Shown piece by piece: positions 11,311-23,144 of a DNA stretch of 64,000 bases. The DNA is taken from positions 310,001 through 374,000 of the forward strand of contig JAPWGK010000014.1 of the NCBI GenBank assembly GCA_029641185.1, given 5' to 3'. Positions within the stretch are counted from its first letter, which is position 1. The number at the start of each line of letters is the position of its first letter. The notes below the pieces were generated by a model. It made no database searches. It was given only the letters and a program-made list of their open reading frames with translations, and was not told the DNA's origin. The translations under genes were made by a program, and so were the position numbers. Origin of the DNA: Pseudofabraea citricarpa (lineage: Eukaryota; Ascomycota; Leotiomycetes; Helotiales; Dermateaceae).

Positions 11311-12698
11311 GTTTGGGTTGAGAAGTTTTTTAAAATTGTCTGGTTTGTTGTTTTCTCAATGCAGTTCGAGGGGTTGACTGTTGCTTCTGTATGCGAGGAT
11401 GCTGATTGCTGTTGCGATGAGGGGGGATAACCGGATGGATGTGATGATTTATAGTTGCAGTTGAATCATTGTTTGCCTCGGTTGACTTTGTTTTTTCCTT
11501 TGTTTGATGTTGATTGTAGTTGGAATAATAGTGAATAATAGGCTGGTTGTGACTCTTTATTGCTGTCATGATTTCAACAATAGCATTGTGTGAATGTGGT
11601 TCGTTCTATTGTTGCTCTCGAAGTAACTAATTCTAGAACCATTCGAAGAATCTTTGTTTCTAAATTAGAAAAGCGTACACTTCCATTGGTTAATTTGATA
11701 TATGGCCTCGCAGAGCACCGGGGGTTTGGGGGCTGGCCCCCATAAAATACCGTTATAATTATTATATATAAGTCTGTTAAAGAGGCTAATGCCTGCTATT
11801 GCCTCGTACGTAAGCGTATGTGATGGGCTAGTTAAAAACCTTTGATAATAAGTTTAACTTTCTTGTTTCTCTGACTTGCTTGCCGTATGATAAGCGAGGG
11901 CTTGTTTGAAAACATCTTGCTTGGTGTCTGTTGACTCTAATCAATAGGTCGATAGGCACCGCGGTGAATACTCTTTTCGAAGGTTATTGATTTTTCTAGG
12001 AAAGAAAGAGGATGACTAAAAGAGGGAGGCCTTTATAAAGGAAGTAGCAGATCATGTGACTATTCTTCTAGCACTTAGATTTGTGTTTTACAAGCTAGCA
12101 ACAGATTTGAATCTTTCGTAGCCTATTCTTGCCGGGATAAACGAGCGTCTATGACCGGTCACACGTGGCCCTTCGGAAGACAGGAATGTTGTAGCCTTTT
12201 GAAGACTTGAGATGGCACGGAAGGAATATTGGGTTTAGCAGAGAGGCCGCTTATCTCCCTTTGGGTTTTTTGGTTGGAGGGCTGAGATCAAGATTTGGAT
12301 CATGCGTAAAATTATGGCAGTTGTCGATGTCGATGCTGATGTTGATGCTGATGTTGATGTTGATGTTGGTGTTGGTGTTGATGCTTAAACGCGCTGACGA
12401 GAAGGAATCTATAGATAAAAAGCGGGAACTGCTCTAAAGCCCTCAAGTTGACCATAATTCAATATTCATGCAGGGTATCCAGTTCCACGTTGAGTAATTT
12501 GATAACTAAGTGACATTGATACAAATGAAAGAGAACCTCCCAGAGAGCGTGAGCTATTTTGATCTTGGTAACTAACTATTTGAAATTTCCTGCCGCCAAC
12601 GCTAAGTTATCCACCTGAAAAGAAGAAGAAAAAAGGGGAGGAAAAAGGGAAGGAAAAAGAAAAAGAAAAAGAAAGAAGGAAAAAGAATTGCGGCTTGA
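11311..12698. other. Intergenic region with a GC hairpin and a hexamer array
   Basis: No gene is supported. It holds a GC-rich near-palindrome at about 11718-11743 (CCGGGGGTTTGGGGGC then TGGCCCCC) in otherwise AT-rich sequence, the hexamer array listed separately, and a purine-rich tract near 12615-12690 just past the end of the retropepsin-like gene. Confidence 0.6.
12324..12383 (+). repeat. Ten-unit TTGATG-type hexamer array
   Basis: Ten consecutive hexamers of the form (T/C)(T/C)G(A/G)TG occupy these 60 bases. The open reading frame across them is a by-product of the repeat. Confidence 0.9.
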
Positions 12699-13967
12699 TC
12701 AAGTCTTATTTGGCTTCGCCTTCGGATCCGCTATAATTCTCAACTTGACTCGTTCTTCAACTGTCAGGCTATCGCCCTCATTCTTCAGATCCTTTTCGAT
12801 TGTCTTGATCGTCTCCTTTGTCTTCTGATTTTGCGGTTTCTTCTTCTGCTCGTATAGTGTGCTCCTCCAGCCTGCAATCTTGTGTAGCAGTCTAGCTCTC
12901 GCAACCTTATCATCTAATTCCTTATTCGGACTCTTCTGCTTGCTTTGTTGTTCTATGAGTTTCAGTCTCTCCTCATCCAGTTGAGCTTCGGCCTTGAGCA
13001 GGATCGACAGGTCATGAACTACCGCAGACATTAGTTTTCTGTGAGACATCGCTTCATTCAGTGAGATTATTTACCATCATGGAAAACAAGCAAAGTCTCC
13101 TTTGGCACCCCCGACATTAGGTTCGGCACACCGATAAGGTTATGCTTCAAGATAGATCGCGCCCCGACGACGAGATCGTAGTGGGCGTGTGGCGAAATAA
13201 GGAAACGCATGTTATGGAACACCCGTGTACTCTTCTCATAGTACCAGGTCAGATGTACGGCTCCCTCGGGCTTCAACTCGTGCCCGGTAATACCAACGCC
13301 AGGAACCATCTCGCTCTTGTTCAGGGGCAGGAACGACGACTCGCTCCATCCGAGCACTTGGAGCAGGAAGTCCTTGGATACTATATTGCCTTGCTGATTG
13401 CCCGTGTCGAAGGTACAGCGTGCCCATTTCGGCATAAAGTGCTCAGCGTCTTCTTTTTGAGTCGATTGCACACAGACTTGTAGCACCCATGGGTTCTTGT
13501 CGTCATCCTACATGCGCAGTTTAGTACCCAACTAGATGAAACACGAATGGATGGGTCTCTCTAGAGTTACCTCTTCTTCGTCGGCTGATGTAGGCTTGCG
13601 GCTGCTGCTGCTGCTCTTCATGTCTACTTTCCCCGTCTCGCTCGACGTCTTCATGCAAAAGAGCCCGAGCATGCGATCTCCTAGAATGCGAAGTTTGCTT
13701 TGCGACTCGCTAGGTGCAAACGTCTTAAGCTCAGATTGGAACCTCTTAATTGTCTTCTTGTCGTCGGCCACCAGTGTGATTCCAGACCGCTCCGAGGGTG
13801 CGTTCGATGATGAGCGATGTCGATTTGGATAATCGACCGACAAGTGACGAGAACTACGTTCCTCTACTAAACCACCAACAAAACATTAGTCCAATGCCAT
13901 CTCGCAGCTAGACGTGGCATATGGGTTGGGAATTCCACTCACAGTCAGGACTTAGTTTGTTGTCCAT
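12699..13967 (-). CDS. Retropepsin-like aspartic protease-fold protein with helical tail
   Basis: Four exons (13967-13943, 13866-13571, 13507-13075, 13018-12699) give 357 aa; all three introns keep frame. The N-terminal ~105 aa are Ser-rich and variable. Residues ~108-250 match a retropepsin-like fold seen in fungal proteins: WVLQVCVQS, then the active-site-like CTFDTGNQQGNIVS, a VGITGHELKPEGAVHLTW strand pair and the closing HYDLVVGARSIL. The last ~100 aa are charged and predicted helical (Glu/Lys/Gln-rich). The C-terminal half of the zinc-finger gene at 19953-22573 has the same order of parts and the same intron before the tail, so the two are paralogues. Here the DTG triad is intact, so activity is possible but untested. 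The fold may descend from a retroelement protease; that is inference. Confidence 0.75.
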
Positions 13968-16479
13968 GATTCAGACTGGTCTGATTCGCACGAGTCTTTT
14001 CGATGGCTACCTTGGCTAGTTAAGTAATTATTGTGGGATGACAATCCAGAAAATGACGTTCGAGTTCCACGTCAGAGAAGTACTGAGTTATGAGAGGTCT
14101 TTTCCTTTCTTTTGCCACGTCAGGTAATGATTAGTGGGGCGCAAAGTCAGGCTTTTTATACTCGCTGGCAACCGCCGGGCGTTTTTTTCTCTCTTTTTTT
14201 CTCCCTCCCACACGCTGGCTAGAGCCTCACAATAAGCGTCGAGGCATTGGCTGTCAGGGCCTCGTTTGCCGGTGTGCGCCTCTCTCGCTCACTCCGGTGC
14301 GAGTCACAGGCAGGCTGTGACGAATTGGCTATGGCATTGCGGTCGCTTGTTTTCCGCAATTCTGCTTAGCCCGGCCCCCAATGCTCTGGTTTTTTCTCAA
14401 CGAGGAGACTTGGAGTAGAAAGGCATCTTCAGGCAGCCGCGAGGTGACTGGGGTTGTGAGTTGTGGCCGAATGGAGCTGAACGGCCTTCTAACTGAATGT
14501 GTCGAGATGGGTGTGGTTTAGCAGGAGAGGATTTCTGTAAGCTGGCCGCCTTGCGACCTTTAATTATCACAGCCATGATAAGTTCCAGGATCTCGGTGTT
14601 ATGAAAGGGGAAGGACCTAAAGGAATTGTGAAGCTTGGCTTACAGAGAAGACATACATTACATACCCAGGAAGACATTATGCCATGATAGGATTTGAAGG
14701 GTTTCAATCTCACCGTTACACCTAGTCCAGGCGTTTGGAAGTCGACATGGATATTGAACCCGACTGATAGTCTGAGCCGCCGCCCTCGTATATAGAATTC
14801 ATGCTTTGGGGGCTTCTGCGAGGCCCTAAACACCGTAGTTACTGTTTGCGAAGGTGACGGCGAAGGCTATGGAATCTTTCATCTCGCGAGATAGAAACAA
14901 CGAATTCATGACGGTGTGACTTCCGTGTCTATTTCCGTGTCGAACATCTTCAAAGTGTGGCACACCTATTGACAATGGATGCAATGGTTCATGATCTCCC
15001 GACAGGAAAGATAGTCGAGCTACCATATATAACTCTTGCAGAGCCTCGTTCAATGTAATCTGCTGCAGCCCACTCTTGATGACTGCTAGTCGAAGAGGTT
15101 GAATGCATATCTGCTTACACCCCCTTCAGAGGTGGCTGCCTTGTCCCATCATCAGTGACAAAAAAGCTGGTTCGTAATTCCATACTTCACCCAGCGGTTG
15201 ACATCAGCGATTTAAGCTATAGACTCATCCCGCCTGTGTGGATTTAAGCGACTGAATTACCCTAATAATTAAATACCTTTGTCGCTCTCCACCGAGTGCT
15301 TTGAGGCTATCGCAGCCCTGTACCAACAAGAAATTCCACTCTGTCTGAAACTGATTAGAAATCGTGTTGATTCCGTCCACCCGCCACATGACAAGGTTGT
15401 CTTACAAGGTATTTATTGATTTTCAGCCCCCATATGCAGCAAGAACCGAATGCAAATGGAGCGGTCGCAAGGCTGTAGCATTTTTCACATGCCACCTAAA
15501 AATTCTCTCGATGATTGAAAGGCATTCATATGGCTGATGGAAGCCTGATTCCACATCTCTCTTAACTGATGTCATCTTGGCTTTTTCGTTCTTCGCGTTG
15601 TTCAAGAATTTCAACAAGGCTGGTTTTCTTTTTTTCTTTCTGCTGTGGTTCATGTGCTTAGATTAGCTGAGCCACCACTGATACTGATGAATAGTAGGGA
15701 TCCATCTTTTCAGGCCTCGTAGTGTTACAGTGAGGGGTCAGACTGCAGTGGTTGCACATGTGTCAGGTTGCAGATGCTGCGCATTACTAGTCAGCCACCG
15801 AGTTGGGATGTCAGCCGATGCGAACACGTCCCTCGATGGTGAGATGAGATTGAATACATATAGTCGAAAGTCGCCGTAAGATTAAAGGCTACGATACTCG
15901 AAGTTATATGTTAACGAAGATTCGCATCCAAGTGTAGACAATAGTAACCAGTCTCTTTCCAAACCTGAATTCCTGAGCGGATGCTCCAGCCTCCCGTCGT
16001 GGCACTTCCAATCCGTAGCCTTGTCTGCTCACTATCTGCGACTGACAATATGTGCTCTTGACTAGTGATTGAGAGGCTGCAGTAACATGACCCCTCATTT
16101 GATCAGACAGTCTGTGGTGCCACGTAGGTAGCAAGCTTGTGCATTGCATAAGGCATAGCCCTCCATTCTCTTCCTATCAGCGGCTTTTTCCACTCTCCAT
16201 TATCGTTCTCAGGTAAGACCTCGTTATCCTGTTCCAATGAACTACTTCAATTCTCTCATTTTATGACTTGATACAAAAGGTTTGTTATGCACAAGTGGTG
16301 CAATGATATTGCATGCGAGGCTTAGCGATTAGTAGCTGTGTCCAAATACCCGTGATTTCAGGCCTTATCTATCTAATTGTTGGTATTCTTCGATTATCTT
16401 TTGAGATATTGAATTTTTGAATGCCGTTCAATCAATTGAAGCTTTATCCTTTGTAAAATCTAAAAATTATCCATCCATT
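13968..16479. other. 2.5-kb intergenic region
   Basis: I see no supportable gene. A GC-rich patch lies near 14160-14350. Scattered minus-strand open frames (14567-15053, 15423-15653, 15904-16149) lack ATG-led coding structure, splice partners or recognisable motifs. They could be decayed sequence from the accessory block. Confidence 0.55.
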
Positions 16480-17892
16480 ATGTCACAAGCTTCAATCTCT
16501 CAAGAGGAATGGCTCAAAGTGCAAAGCCCCTCATCTAGCAGTATCGATGTGGAGAAACCATTCAATGCCTCACAGGAATCTACACCTAGAGCAGAAACAT
16601 TTTCCGAAAACACAACCCCGACGGCACCCGATCCAGCAGATGATCTGGATAAACCTATCCCGGGCTGGCCTCGGTTCGCCAAATTGATGGCAGACATTCC
16701 AGACTTTGCAGCATTCCCATCGTTCCGGGATTTGAATGTCAAGAATCTGATGTACTACCAGGTTGAACTCACTAAATTGCAGGAAGAACTTCACAAGGCA
16801 GAGTGGCGAGACAGCCGAGATGGCAGTTCGGAAATTATTCTCAATTTTGGGAAGCGAGCAGAATTTTTACTAAACTCCAAGGATGCCCCATCGCATTCCC
16901 AATGGGACCTCGTTCAGAGGATCCGAGTATGCTTAAAAGAATACAGTGGGTCGAAAAAGAGTATACTACGAGTTTGAAAGGCACTGACTAAGAGTAAAGA
17001 TGAGGCGCTCTTGCAATTCTCCCAAGTATCTGCGTTGCCGAGCCCAGATTCACATAATGTGGAGACTCTCCGATGCTGGTTGATTAAGAGTGACGGCGGA
17101 AGATACATGATAAATGGACCTGGGACGGAACACTGGGGACCAGTACTGAACGGTTCGGATGATGATTTGCCCAAAAACCTGACATTGCGAGCGCATTTCA
17201 CCAAGATGGTGCGCAACCTTCTATGGCCGCACCCACCAAAACGAAAGAACCCAGAACTCGTAGCTATGACGCAGCCAGTAAAGGCTGATAGGTTTACCAG
17301 TTGGATCACGCATGATTTTGTGCCATTTCACCACTGCCTGAAGATGAAAATTAAAGAGAAGCTGGAGTCGTGGAAAGCCGACACATCCACACAGGACGAG
17401 GAGACGAATAGCGTTGCTTCCTCGGCAACTATACAGGAACCTACTCAACGAGGTGTCTTGTCGCTCCTCGTTCGCCTCGTTCCTAAATCGTGGTTCCGTC
17501 AAGATGTAGCTGAGATTCCGACCATAGATGACATCAAGAAGAATACCCTGGCCACGTACTCGAACAAGGGGATCATGCGCTTCTCGGCTGCTGTCGCGAC
17601 CGTTCTAGCATGCCTCCTTCCTATCGTAGCTATTACTGTGCTGTCTAATATCCATGAGTTGAGGGATATGCTGCTCGTCATGGCTGCATTTTCTGCTGTT
17701 TTTGCATCGGGCTTGATGTTTGTTACAGATGCTTCTGTGAAGCGAGTTGACATCTTCACGGCTACTGCAGCGTAAGTTTCTGATATCCAAAACACTTACT
17801 TAATAAGAATTCTGATTTGATTTTCCAGTTTTGCCGCCGTCATGGTCGTCTTTGTCCAGAATCAAGTCGAGGTGGATCTTCAAGGGACGTAA
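16480..17892 (+). CDS. DUF6594 family membrane protein
   Basis: Exons 16480-16945, 17000-17771 and 17829-17892 give 433 aa. After a Ser/Pro-rich N-terminus comes the family signature GWPRFAKLMADIPDFAAFPSFRDLNVKNLMYYQVELTKLQEELHKAE (shown by its start GWPRFAKLM and later LNVKNLMYYQ). A helical middle region follows, then three C-terminal transmembrane segments: FSAAVATVLACLLPIVAITV, LVMAAFSAVFASGLMFV and FTATAAFAAVMVVFV. The last is split by intron 2. Length and layout match DUF6594 proteins; their biochemical role is unknown. The gene is convergent with the DUF7580 gene at 17998, 105 bases away. The first donor (GTGGGT at 16946) is the least certain junction; GTATGC at 16926 is an alternative. 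Confidence 0.82.
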
Positions 17893-17997
17893 TGTTGGGA
17901 TCTTTCAAAGAGGAATTTGTAGTCCTTGTCGAGGTGTTGCGGATAAACATTGATGGTATTGTAATGGTGAACGATGAATTGATCTAAGTTATAAGAA

Positions 17998-19659
17998 TTA
18001 TATGACAAATTGCTTAAGCCCATCCTCTAGTGGTGCGATGATGCCTGAATAAATCCGACATCTGAATTGAACAACATCAAGACTCTGCTGGGATGGTGGG
18101 AGATCAAATTCAGGATGCAAACATCGCTGAACAACTTCACCGAATACATGACCCCAAGTGCTGTAAGCACGATCTACATTCGTCCGTACTATGTTCCATT
18201 TCTGAATTGGACGAGGTGCATCAGTGCCAACTGTAGAATTCTTTTGCAACTCCTCAAACGACGTGTCCAGACATAGTTGAAGCAGCACAATTGCCAATGC
18301 AAACAGAGGTTTACTTGGAACGTAGTCGTTCAAAAACTCATCACCCAGTTTGGTACTTAGGCCGGGTAATACCAATGGTTTTTCTGGCAGGTACCGTGAG
18401 AAATAAGGGTCGCTAATCTCAAGAAGATTTTGTTTGCTTTGTCTGGTGATAAAATATATGTCCTCCTCGCCCCAAATATCACTCATCCAAGGCGTGTCGT
18501 AGAACTGCAAGACCGAATAAGACAACGCAACAGCAATCTCACGACGCTGTTTGACAGATAGTCCACTAATGTTCAATGCTTGAGGAGAAAGATGAGGCAT
18601 TTTCATAAGCAAAGATCTCAAGGGATAAACTTGGGAAGCCTGAGTATGGGCGTCTGTCTGGTCAGCCGTAATCTTCCATGCAGAAGAAAACCACAAGGTC
18701 TTATCGTGGATAGTCTGCAAAGGAAAATTGCAAACTGTACCGCAAGAAATAGCCTGACAGGTTTCATCTACTGATCCATCCCATGGTGCAGGACGAATGC
18801 AGGCTCTCCTCCACTGCTTAGCACCATTGCCTGCAACAGAGGAAAAGCAAGCTTTGAATACAAGCTGGCATTGCACACCTCCACGAAAACAAAGCTGTAA
18901 GTTCACATCGTGTGGATTGGCACATGAGCAGCCCCAGTTGTCTCTTAGGTGCATATAGAGGTTGCAAGCTTCGGTACGGACGGTATCGAAATTTCGCACA
19001 TTATCCTTCGAGATTAAAGCAGGCAAAGTCGTGAGAGTCTCTTGATGCAGCACGAACTTTTCGAGGGTTCTATTGTACATCTCAAAGTCGGAAAACAGTT
19101 CTTTGTGCTTCTTTGTGGATAAGATAAAGCGGATTCGACGTTGTTCATATTTCAACTTGGATAGAAATGTAGAATCTTTTCCATACCATTTTGGCTATGA
19201 TCACTTATTAGCCTATCTAGCCAGCATAATAAGTTCTTTTATTGCTTTAAATGTGCTACTTACCTTCCCATTTACATCCAATTTGAGTTGGCGCCATAAT
19301 TTCCCTACAAGAATATCAACCTGCGCAACAACAGACTTAAAAGAGTCAAATTGACCCACACCAAGCCGATCTTGAAGCCTACGTGCGAGTGCCTCGTCAC
19401 TCCAAGCTTCTTGTAGACCGTATGGATCGTCCGTGTTATGAATCAGCAGATTTATTAAGTCATCTGCCACTTTGGATGCTATCAATAATCTTAGTAGGCC
19501 GTCTTGGAATGTCTTAACATGGACATTAAGGCGCCATTTCAACACTTCCAATGTTTGAACATAATTCGAAGGAAAATCGAGGCTAAGATAGTAATCCACT
19601 CCCTTTGATATGAGTGGTAATACTGCCAGTAATATGCCGACAACTTCAATGCCAGACAT
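17998..19659 (-). CDS. DUF7580 domain protein, copy 1
   Basis: Two exons (19659-19264 and 19194-17998; intron with GTAAGT, GCTAAT, ATAG) give 530 aa. The N-terminus MSGIEVVGILLAVLPLISKG is the hydrophobic helical start shared by many fungal DUF7580 and STAND-associated proteins. A helical region follows, then a Cys-rich central part (WGCSCANPHDVNLQLCF). The C-terminal domain has the family landmarks ALSYSVLQFYDTPWM, WGEEDIYFI, LFALAIVLLQLCL and APLEDGLKQF. No enzymatic motif is visible. It is transcribed away from the C2H2 gene at 19953 across a 293-base gap, the same arrangement as 30109/32640. The 3' end faces the DUF6594 gene. Confidence 0.82.
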
Positions 19660-19952
19660 TCTCAAGAAATCAAAAATTGGATTCGAAACAATTGGGTTAG
19701 CAAGGAGAAATTATGGATGAAGTGCAGAGCCGCTACAAAGTTGAAGCTGTTGAGCTGTGTACAAGTGCGGGGTCACTATGTGACACAAGTTTTAGTGATC
19801 CACTCATGTTTAAGCTTCATGTTCTTCATCATCTTTTGTTGTATCTCCTCATCAACGACGAAAAATAAGAGTATAATTTAACAGCACAGATCCCCTAATC
19901 AAACCAGACAAACGAAAAAGCCTGCTTGCGCCAACCGACATCGGATCTCCTC
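19660..19952. promoter_or_regulatory. Divergent promoter between DUF7580 copy 1 and C2H2-retropepsin gene
   Basis: The two start codons face away from each other across 293 bases, so both promoters must lie here or overlap the opposite gene. A TATA-like TATAATTTAA sits about 80 bases before the plus-strand ATG. Shared regulation is inferred from geometry only. Confidence 0.6.
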
Positions 19953-22573
19953 ATGATGGCTGGATTTCCTGGTAGTGCGCAGCCCCAGGTCCACACCAAT
20001 GATGCACTCGCATCCGGTAATTCACTGCAAGACCAGTTTGATTCGTGCCACGCCACCTACAGGGAGCTAATCATGGACTTGAGCAACGAGCAGCATGAAT
20101 ACACTTTGAATATTCCTTTGGCCAAGATCATGGATGAGTACGGACGGCTTGGGGTATGGGGTAGTGACCATAGAGTAGATAGGAGTGGGAGAGACTCACT
20201 TGACGAGAAACTTAGAAACAACGAGGAGCTCAAAAACATGGTCTCGCAGATACTCATATCACTTTTTGGCTGCTTGAAGCAAGGTATGCCCCCTTCAGCG
20301 TGAAATTCTATATGTTAAGACTCATAATTTTGACAGCAAAATCAACGTTCAATACAGAAGGTCTAGCCGAAGATAATGTCGAGACCTTCGAATATAACTC
20401 TGATTCAGACTCTACCAGCTCGTCGAGATCATCTGAATTCGAGCATATTTTGAGTAGCCCGGTTGAGTCTCTATTGGAGATCATTTTCAGCTATATTGCG
20501 GCATTGTACGAGTCTTCTGCTCTCTTGCGGCGACCAGTGATTCCTGACAAGTTTATCCGATCAGCTGGCAAGAAAAATGCGGATATTTGGCTTGAATTTC
20601 AAGAATTTGACAGACATTACGTCGCGAAGAAGTCAAAGCAATGGCGGCGTCCGGATAAAGATCTACGTTCTGCAAGGCCATACGGTTCTGCATTGATCGG
20701 TGTTAAAGCATCAATGAGATCCGATTTTGCAGAAACATTTAAAATCGCTCAAGATTATCTTTGCACAAGGCTTGGTGCGGGAAACACAAGACGGCGAGAA
20801 CAGCTAAGATACTGGAAAAATATTCCTCAGCATGAACCAATCAGCAAGCGAGAAACGGAAGATGTTCTTGAAATTCCAGAATTCCCCAAATCAGAAGCAG
20901 GCGTGTCAACGCTGCCTTGTCCATACTGCTCTACAATCCTCAATGTCGAAGAAATGAGTCGTGATAGGCAATTGTGGGAGTGAGTTTAAATCCTTTATCT
21001 CCAAGGCGGAAGTTGACGCTTGAAGCAGACAGCACGTTTTTAGAGACCTTAGGCCATACATGTGCACCTTTGAGAATTGCGAATCGCCAGAAAAGCTTTA
21101 TGCCACTCGACGTGACTGGATTTTCCACGAAACCTCAGTTCACCGCCGTATTTGGGTATGCAAGTCTTGCTCTGATACTTTCTTACGTAAAGACTCTATG
21201 GAGAAACATTTGCGAGAATTTCACGTTGGCGAATTTACGAAATCTGAGATTCCCGTTCTCCTAGATATGTGTGAAAGAGCATCGGATATGAAAAATCCCG
21301 AATGTCCGCTTTGTGGACAATTGGGACAATTAGATACAAAACAAAATCATCTCGCCCAACATCTCGAACAGCTAGCCCTCTTTGTTCTTCTGACTTTCGA
21401 AACTAGTGATGCAAATTTAGATGACAACAGCATACAACATGACCAACTAGAAATAAATCAAGGTACTAGCGAAGTAGCTGGTCAAAAGAGACGGCTTTTG
21501 TTAGCGGAGCATAACGGTGAGAAGTTTGGTTTGACGGAAACTTCATATAAAACACAGCTAACCTTGAAAATATATACTTAGATACGGTATTACCTACTAA
21601 GTTTGGACGTATCGAAAAGAACACAAACATGTGGTCTAACAGAATGACTGGGAAATCAAGCCCGGATTATTTCATGCCTAGTTCATCTAGACAGGAAGTA
21701 GACAGAGAGGTATCCCAAATGTATAGCTATATTAATATGTGCTACTAATTATATTTTAGGACGATACAGAAATTCCTTGGGTGCTCCAGGTAGACGTGTG
21801 GCCTTTAGAAAAGAATGATGAGGAACATTATGTTCCCAAGTTGGGAGGATGCACGTTCGATGCTGGCAACCTTCAGGATAATATCGTATCTAAAGACTTT
21901 CTCGTCAACATCCTTGGGCTCTTAGAATCATCTTTTCTCCCGTTAAGTGACGAGGAGAAAGTTCCCGCTGTTAGTATTACCGGTCATTATCTCAACCCCG
22001 AAGCGGCCATAAACCTGGCATGGCGTCCTCGGAAAAATCATATATGGAGCTATCATATGCGGTTTCTTATCTCGCCTTATGCTCATTATGACTTAATCAT
22101 CGGGTCGAGATCCATCCAAAAGTATAATCTCAGCACCTTTTGGAAGGTGGTACCTGATTCATCTCCCGAAGGCCAGATTCTTTTGACGATCCCTGTTGGT
22201 AGGTCATTTATTTTACTACTAACACTCCATTGTGTACCTACTAACCTGCCACCCAGATCTCGACCTGGATATCGTTCTGCAAACAAAGCTCGAACTTAAG
22301 CACGAAAGAGACAATCTTAATAAGAGGCATCGCAGACAGAAAATACCAGATGAAGAATTGAACGTGAAGATTGAAAGAGCCGAACAGATATTGAAAGTTG
22401 CGGAGCTACGCTACAAATTATTTGATCTGCAGAAAATGGAGAAGCCACACGGCAAAAAGACCTTGGATAGGATTTATTTACTCAAGAGGGAGTTGGAATT
22501 GGAAGGAGCCAAACTCACTCCTGAGGAGGTCATCAAAGTGATAGGCCCTAAGCTCGAGAACAAAGATTCTTGA
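19953..22573 (+). CDS. C2H2 zinc-finger protein fused to a retropepsin-like domain
   Basis: Six exons (19953-20283, 20337-20979, 21029-21516, 21582-21709, 21760-22198, 22257-22573) give about 781 aa with continuous frame. The N-terminal ~200 aa are helical. Zinc-finger region at ~320-450: CPYC, then DLRPYMCTFENC..H..H, WVCKSC..H..H and CPLCGQLGQ..HLAQHLEQLAL, the usual pattern of this fungal family. From ~533 the protein repeats the architecture of the gene at 12699: WVLQVDVW, CTFDAGNLQDNIVS, SITGHYLNPEAAINLAW, HYDLIIGSRSI, then a charged helical tail. The triad reads DAG instead of DTG, which would probably impair catalysis; an adaptor role is possible. The intron before the tail is conserved with the paralogue. 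Whether all six exons form one transcript needs RNA evidence. Confidence 0.75.
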
Positions 22574-23144
22574 TCTACCAAGTTTCTGCGGCGTACCTGA
22601 ATCGGATTTCGAAGATGGGAGGGAGTTTGTTCTTGTGTGATAGCTGGTAGGGTTTGATTTAGAAAGGCGTTTATTTGGAGCGACATAACCTCCAATAAGC
22701 ACCTATATCACGAAATTGAAGCTAACCATAAGTAACTTAACTAGAAATTCATCAAGCTTTAATGAAACGATATTTTCTGGCTGCTGAGTTTCACATCCTC
22801 TCATCTCTAATGCACGATCTGAGCTTCGATCAGCTACTTCTCAATCTTTCGAAACAACCAATGCCGACCGAACCGGGAGGGAAAGATGATTTAACTTCAT
22901 GCAAGTATTTAAGGATTTGACATCACATACGATGATAAATAAAGAGTTTAACACGGCCTTTTAAATAAGATAAAGCACGCAAGGAAGAGTCGGTTGCCAG
23001 CAGATGCAGGACCATATATTTTGTAGACCAGAGCAAAATGTTTGCTCATCTCTAAATACATATATACATATATATATATATATATTCCCATCTCCGCTCA
23101 CATCCCATCCTCTCCACTCTGTAAAACTCACCACCCTTCTCAAC
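22574..23144. other. Intergenic, with an AT microsatellite
   Basis: No gene is seen. An alternating AT/ACAT tract lies at about 23057-23086, followed by a pyrimidine-rich stretch that resembles the old promoter of the dehydrogenase relic. Confidence 0.6.

Noticed and set aside
12207..12437. Plus-strand frame with repeated Met-Leu
   Set aside because: It is the translation of the TTGATG hexamer array.
14567..15053. Two adjoining minus-strand frames that could be exons
   Set aside because: No ATG-led first exon, no convincing splice pair and no family motif.
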